Part shown: in pieces, positions 60,373 through 64,000 of the stretch
How positions within the stretch are numbered: the stretch's first letter is position 1
Layout of the letters: every line of letters begins with the position of its first letter
DNA from: Argyresthia goedartella
Lineage: Eukaryota > Arthropoda > Insecta > Lepidoptera > Argyresthiidae
Direction of reading: 5' to 3'
Length of the DNA stretch: 64,000 bases
Assembly: GCA_949825045.1 (NCBI GenBank)
Contig: OX463814.1
Span: 30,026,383-30,090,382, forward strand
Translations under genes and position numbers: made by a program
The notes under the pieces: generated by a model
What the model was told of the DNA's origin: nothing
Database searches by the model: none
Seen by the model: the letters and a program-made list of their open reading frames with translations, nothing else

Positions 60373-62310
60373 AATGGAAAGGCCTGGTAACCTTCATATT
60401 TTCCATCAGAATATACAGGGTCTTTCCAGCAAAGCACATGAATTAGAATTGTTTTAGAGTTTAGTAAAGTCGATATTATGTGTATAACTGAACATTGGTT
60501 CAGAAAAAGTACTTTGTTACCATCTATTAGGAATAACCGCATTGCTAGTTATTTTAATAGGAATAAAGCTAATAAGGTGGTCATTAATTTACATTTTTTT
60601 ATGTTTTACATTGTATCGTTGTCTATTGATCAGACTTTAGAGTTATCATGTGTAGAGCTCGAACAACATATAGTTGTTTGTGTATACAGACCCCATCAGC
60701 TGTGTTTGTTAGTGTTTGAGCCTATTATGGAAGAAATTCTCAGAAAATCTTTCAATACCTCAAAATACCTAGTTGGTTTGTGGCGATTTTAATGTTAATA
60801 TACTGGATAAGTGTCCGCTAAGTGATAACTTACTAAATTTGTTTTTGTGCTTTGATCTCAAAATATTTTTAATCAGCCAAAAAGAAGCCTCATCGCAACT
60901 TGCTTAGACAATATTTTTTGTAACTGAATCTCAAAACATGGCTATTGGTGACAAACTTAGCTCGGATCATTGTGTACAAAGCATTGTGTTCCCATGTAAA
61001 TTGAATAAAAGCTCTGAGAAGTTTACTTACAGACCTGTTACTACCAACCGTATGGGACAGTTTTCGGAAAGCATTGATAAGCAACTTAATTACTTACCGT
61101 TTGTTGCGTGTCCAGATGACCTTTGTCCAGATGACCTTCTTCAAAGTGACTAAGAAAAAGTTTAATAATGATAACAATAATATTTATTTATTTCAGATAT
61201 ACATCCATAATTAAACACGGTAAAATGAAAAATAAATTAAAATAATGACACAAAACAAAAAATAAATTAATTGGTAACATAGAAAACAAGATCTAAGTAT
61301 GTAAGTTAAGACACACTCATTCGTCATTCTGTCATAATTATGTCTATTACAAATCCATCACACAACGATATGTTTAAATAAAAATCCTGTAGCATCAAGG
61401 CGAGATTTGATGACTGGGCTACTACTGGTATTTATAAAAGCAGGAACAAATTATATGATTTATATTCACAAATATGAATAAATGCCCATGATACTAAATT
61501 TTATAGTACTATCGAACCATCTGAATCATGACCCACCATAAGCTTATTTTGCTAAACCCCTTAAATGCAAGTAGGTCGAAATTCGCTTGAAGGTTTATTT
61601 CCTTGGTAACGAACTTGTTATCATTTGATTAGACACTGACATTTTGATAGATCTTACAAGTTTGAAAGTTTCAAACGAATTATCAGGCAAGTGGGTCATG
61701 ATTCAGATGGTTCGATAGTACATAAAACAATATTTAAACATATTCAAATTTATGTGCCATACAGCAGTCCCTTTACCTGAGTAGGTAAATTAAGCAAGCT
61801 GAAGACAAAATTGAAACAACAAGGAAAATAATCCATACAATAACTGGCAAAATTAAACCTCGGGACCGGAAATTTGTTCTAAATAGAGACGATAAATTAG
61901 TTTCTAAAGATCGCGAAGTAGCCAATGCATTTGAAGATTTCTTTAACAAAATACCAATCGTTACTACCCAGTCCTTCCATTCATCCACGGCGGAGGCTGC
62001 TTCCATACTTTTAAATAATGTTGATGATATATTTAAATTCAGACATATTAATGTAGACATGATTGTTAAGAATTTAAACACCGACGATCTTTGGGGAATA
62101 TCAACAAAAAATACTTGTATTATTGATTCAATTGCTCCATGTCTAGTTATAATTTTTAATAAGTGTGTTGATGAGGGGTTTTCCCTGACGTAATGAAAAA
62201 TAGTAAACTGATTCCTTTATATAAGTCCGGCAGTAAAAATGATCCGATTAACTTAAGACCAATGTTAATACTCCCCGCTCTGAGTAAAATATTAGCAAAC
62301 ATTATCTTTG
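60373..62310 (+). pseudogene. LINE with APE endonuclease and start of RT, interrupted
   Basis: Endonuclease motifs: LHIFHQNIQGLSSKAHELEL, MCITEHWFRKS, VCGDFNVNILDKCPLSDN and the last SDH in GDKLSSDHCV. After other repeats (61160-61790) comes a linker and RT start: RDRKFVLNRDDKLVSKDREV, ANAFEDFFNKIP and KNDPINLRPMLILPALSKIL. Frameshifts throughout; cut at 62.31 kb by the next element. Confidence 0.65.
61506..61721. mobile_element. MITE with perfect 31-bp terminal inverted repeats
   Basis: GTACTATCGAACCATCTGAATCATGACCCAC in two overlapping pieces at 61506-61536 and its exact reverse complement at 61691-61721; 216 bp, no ORF. Confidence 0.85.
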
Positions 62311-64000
62311 TATAGTTTGAATAAGGTAGATGATTGCTTAGATTATTTTTATACAGCCGTGAATAGCATTTTTGATGATTGTGTTCCAAAAAAAAAGCGA
62401 AATAGTATAAACTCTGGGTACAATTATCCTGAGTGGTATAATAAAGACTTGATTCGCGACATTAAGATGAAAAGTTACTTGCATAAGATATATAAAACCA
62501 GCAAATCAAATGCTGATTACGAACAATTTGCACTGTATAGGGCGAAGGTGAAATCTTCGATTATGCGGGCTCAAGAGCAGTATAGTAGGCTTATGGAAAA
62601 ACATCTATGCGGGGAACCTGGGGCGTACTGGAAGTACATTTAGTCGAAGAGAGGAAGCAGATGTCATCAAAATATTGTAAAAGACGGCAAGGTACTCTCC
62701 ACGCCACAGATCACGCATGAATTCGCCAGGTATTTTCGATCCGTGTACAATGAGCGCCGCGCTAATCTGGACATTGACGCGGCCATGTCGGAGGCTGAGG
62801 CGAACGCGGCGCGAGTGAGGTGGACAGGCTGAGCCTGGGGCAGGGCGCAGTGCGCTGCAGCGGCTGAAACCGAAGCGCTCTGCGGGTCCAGATGGCATTC
62901 CTTCTTATGTGCTAAGAGATTGTCGTCATACGTTAGGAGAGCCCCTTACATATATTTATAATCTGTGCTTATCACAGGCGATTTTCCCGGACCGATGGAA
63001 GATGACTAGGGTTATACCTGTACCGAAAAGTAAGGCAGGTCCAAGTGTAGAGGGATATCGACCTGTAGCGGTACTTTGTACGATGGCTAAAGTAATGGAG
63101 TCGGCTATCCAAAAGATAGTATTGGCGCAGGTGGAGCCACAGCTATCAGATGCCCAACACGGGTTTAGGCAAGCTCGAAGTACGGGGAGCAATTTGCTTA
63201 ATTTTATGTCCCTGTTATCCCCGTGGTGGATGGTGGAGGACAGGTAGACTCCGCGTATTTTGATCATAGGAAGTCATTTGATTTAGTGGACAATGATGTG
63301 CTTCTTATAAAGCTAGCAAATGTGGGATATACTCCCAAACTTCTTAGGTTTTTTATTGGCTACATGAGCGATAGATCACAGTACGTGGAGTACAACGGAT
63401 ATCGGTCACAACCATTTTTTACCAGGTCCGGAGTAAGTCAGGGAAGTACTTTAGGGCCATTGAAATTTACAATAATGATTAATGACCTCCCTCACCACGT
63501 GAAGAATTCAGACTGCTTATTGTTCGCGGATGATTTGAAACTTTCGCGGACAATAAGTGGTACTCAGGGTACTCTGGATTGTGAGAAACTTCAAGAGGAC
63601 ATTGATAGTATTATGCAATGGAGCGAAACTAACAAGCTGGAGTTCAATATATCCAAATGTGCAATTATTAGTTTTACTCGCAAGATATGTCCAGTAGTGG
63701 GTATATAGTGGGTAGCAGGGAAATCCAGCGAGTTAATGAAGTCAAGGACTTAGGAGTCGTGTTGACATCTGACCTGAAATACCGGGTACATATTGAAGGA
63801 ATATGTAAAAAAGCATATAGGAATTTAGGTCTTGTCTTGCGTATGGGGTGCACCTTCAAGGGCATAACTGCGATGAAACTTTGTACAATACTTTTGTTGG
63901 GTCACACCTTGAATCGAACGCAATCATATGGACACCGCATGAGAGGAAATATTGTCTCATGTTGGAACGCATTCAAAATAAATTTCTATGATATTTATAA
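62308..64000 (+). pseudogene. LINE reverse transcriptase, runs off the right edge
   Basis: Linker (GYNYPEWYNKDLIRDIKMKS, YEQFALYRAKVKSSIMRAQE), then RT in several frames: YIYNLCLSQAIFPDRWKMTR, EGYRPVAVLCTMAKVMESAI, DAQHGFRQARST, AYFDHRKSFDLVDNDVLLIK, RSGVSQGSTLGPLKFTIMIN, CLLFADDLKLSRTIS (active site ADD), KLEFNISKCAIISF and VNEVKDLGVVLTSDLKYRVH. Frameshifts at about 62.82, 63.22 and 63.70 kb. Related to the fragment at 36735-37680. Confidence 0.78.

Overview
The window looks like a piece of an insect genome, most likely a moth or butterfly (Lepidoptera). It is AT-rich and has a spliced gene with standard GT-AG introns. It is packed with transposon types typical of that group: BEL/Pao LTR elements, jockey-, CR1- and R4/Dong-type LINEs, a DD37D (maT-type) mariner, PIF/Harbinger, tRNA-headed SINEs and many MITEs. 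The order-level assignment is inference from this mixture, not from a marker gene.

The backbone is the 3' part of one host gene on the + strand. Sixteen exons (1-667 through 49392-49532) join without a phase error into 847 codons that open at the left edge and end at a TGA. The product is mostly coiled coil. Its length, exon style and conserved C-terminus suggest a CENP-E/CENP-meta-like kinetochore kinesin tail, but the motor domain lies outside the window, so the name is tentative. Only about 2.5 kb of 49.5 kb is coding; the rest is introns swollen by transposons. One exon pair (25741-25906 plus 26204-26306) appears duplicated as 35605-35770 plus 40362-40470.

Intron contents, left to right. 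0.8-1.2 kb: a MITE. 3.2-9.8 kb: a jockey LINE on the - strand split by a 5.7 kb Harbinger element, which has an open five-exon transposase gene and a Myb/SANT partner gene carrying one stop codon. 9.8-14.4 kb: inverted repeat arms, a spliced-looking orphan exon on the - strand, two LINE fragments, an IS630/Tc1-like transposase relic and two copies of one MITE. 15.4-23.6 kb: a palindromic MITE hit by a BEL/Pao element (with 5-bp target duplication) and a SINE. 23.7-25.3 kb: a TTAA-flanked MITE, a jockey-clade LINE, and a U1 snRNA-like sequence. 26.6-28.7 kb: a Mutator-like element and a large palindromic MITE. 29.7-35.5 kb: another MITE copy, SINEs, a LINE and a Dong-like LINE with a restriction-like endonuclease. 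36.7-40.3 kb: a LINE 3' end, a mariner relic split by a TTAA MITE, and a maT mariner. 41.0-45.9 kb: a LINE relic with two OTU protease domains upstream of an APE endonuclease start, bounded by a 25-bp target duplication. 46.0-48.4 kb: a SINE and a second IS630-like transposase.

After the gene's 3' end (about 50.4 kb) comes intergenic DNA. It holds a second BEL/Pao element (51.9-57.0 kb, protease and most of RT deleted), an LTR-plus-leader fragment (57.1-58.2 kb), several LINE fragments including an ORF1-only element (59.3-60.2 kb), a 31-bp-TIR MITE and two stacked LINEs running off the right edge.

The elements do not cooperate with the host gene in any way visible here. Their relations are mainly nesting, which gives a relative insertion order. 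I see no previously undescribed system. The most unusual items are the exon-pair duplication, the OTU-bearing LINE, the U1-like sequence at a LINE 3' junction, and a double fold-back insertion inside the first BEL element.
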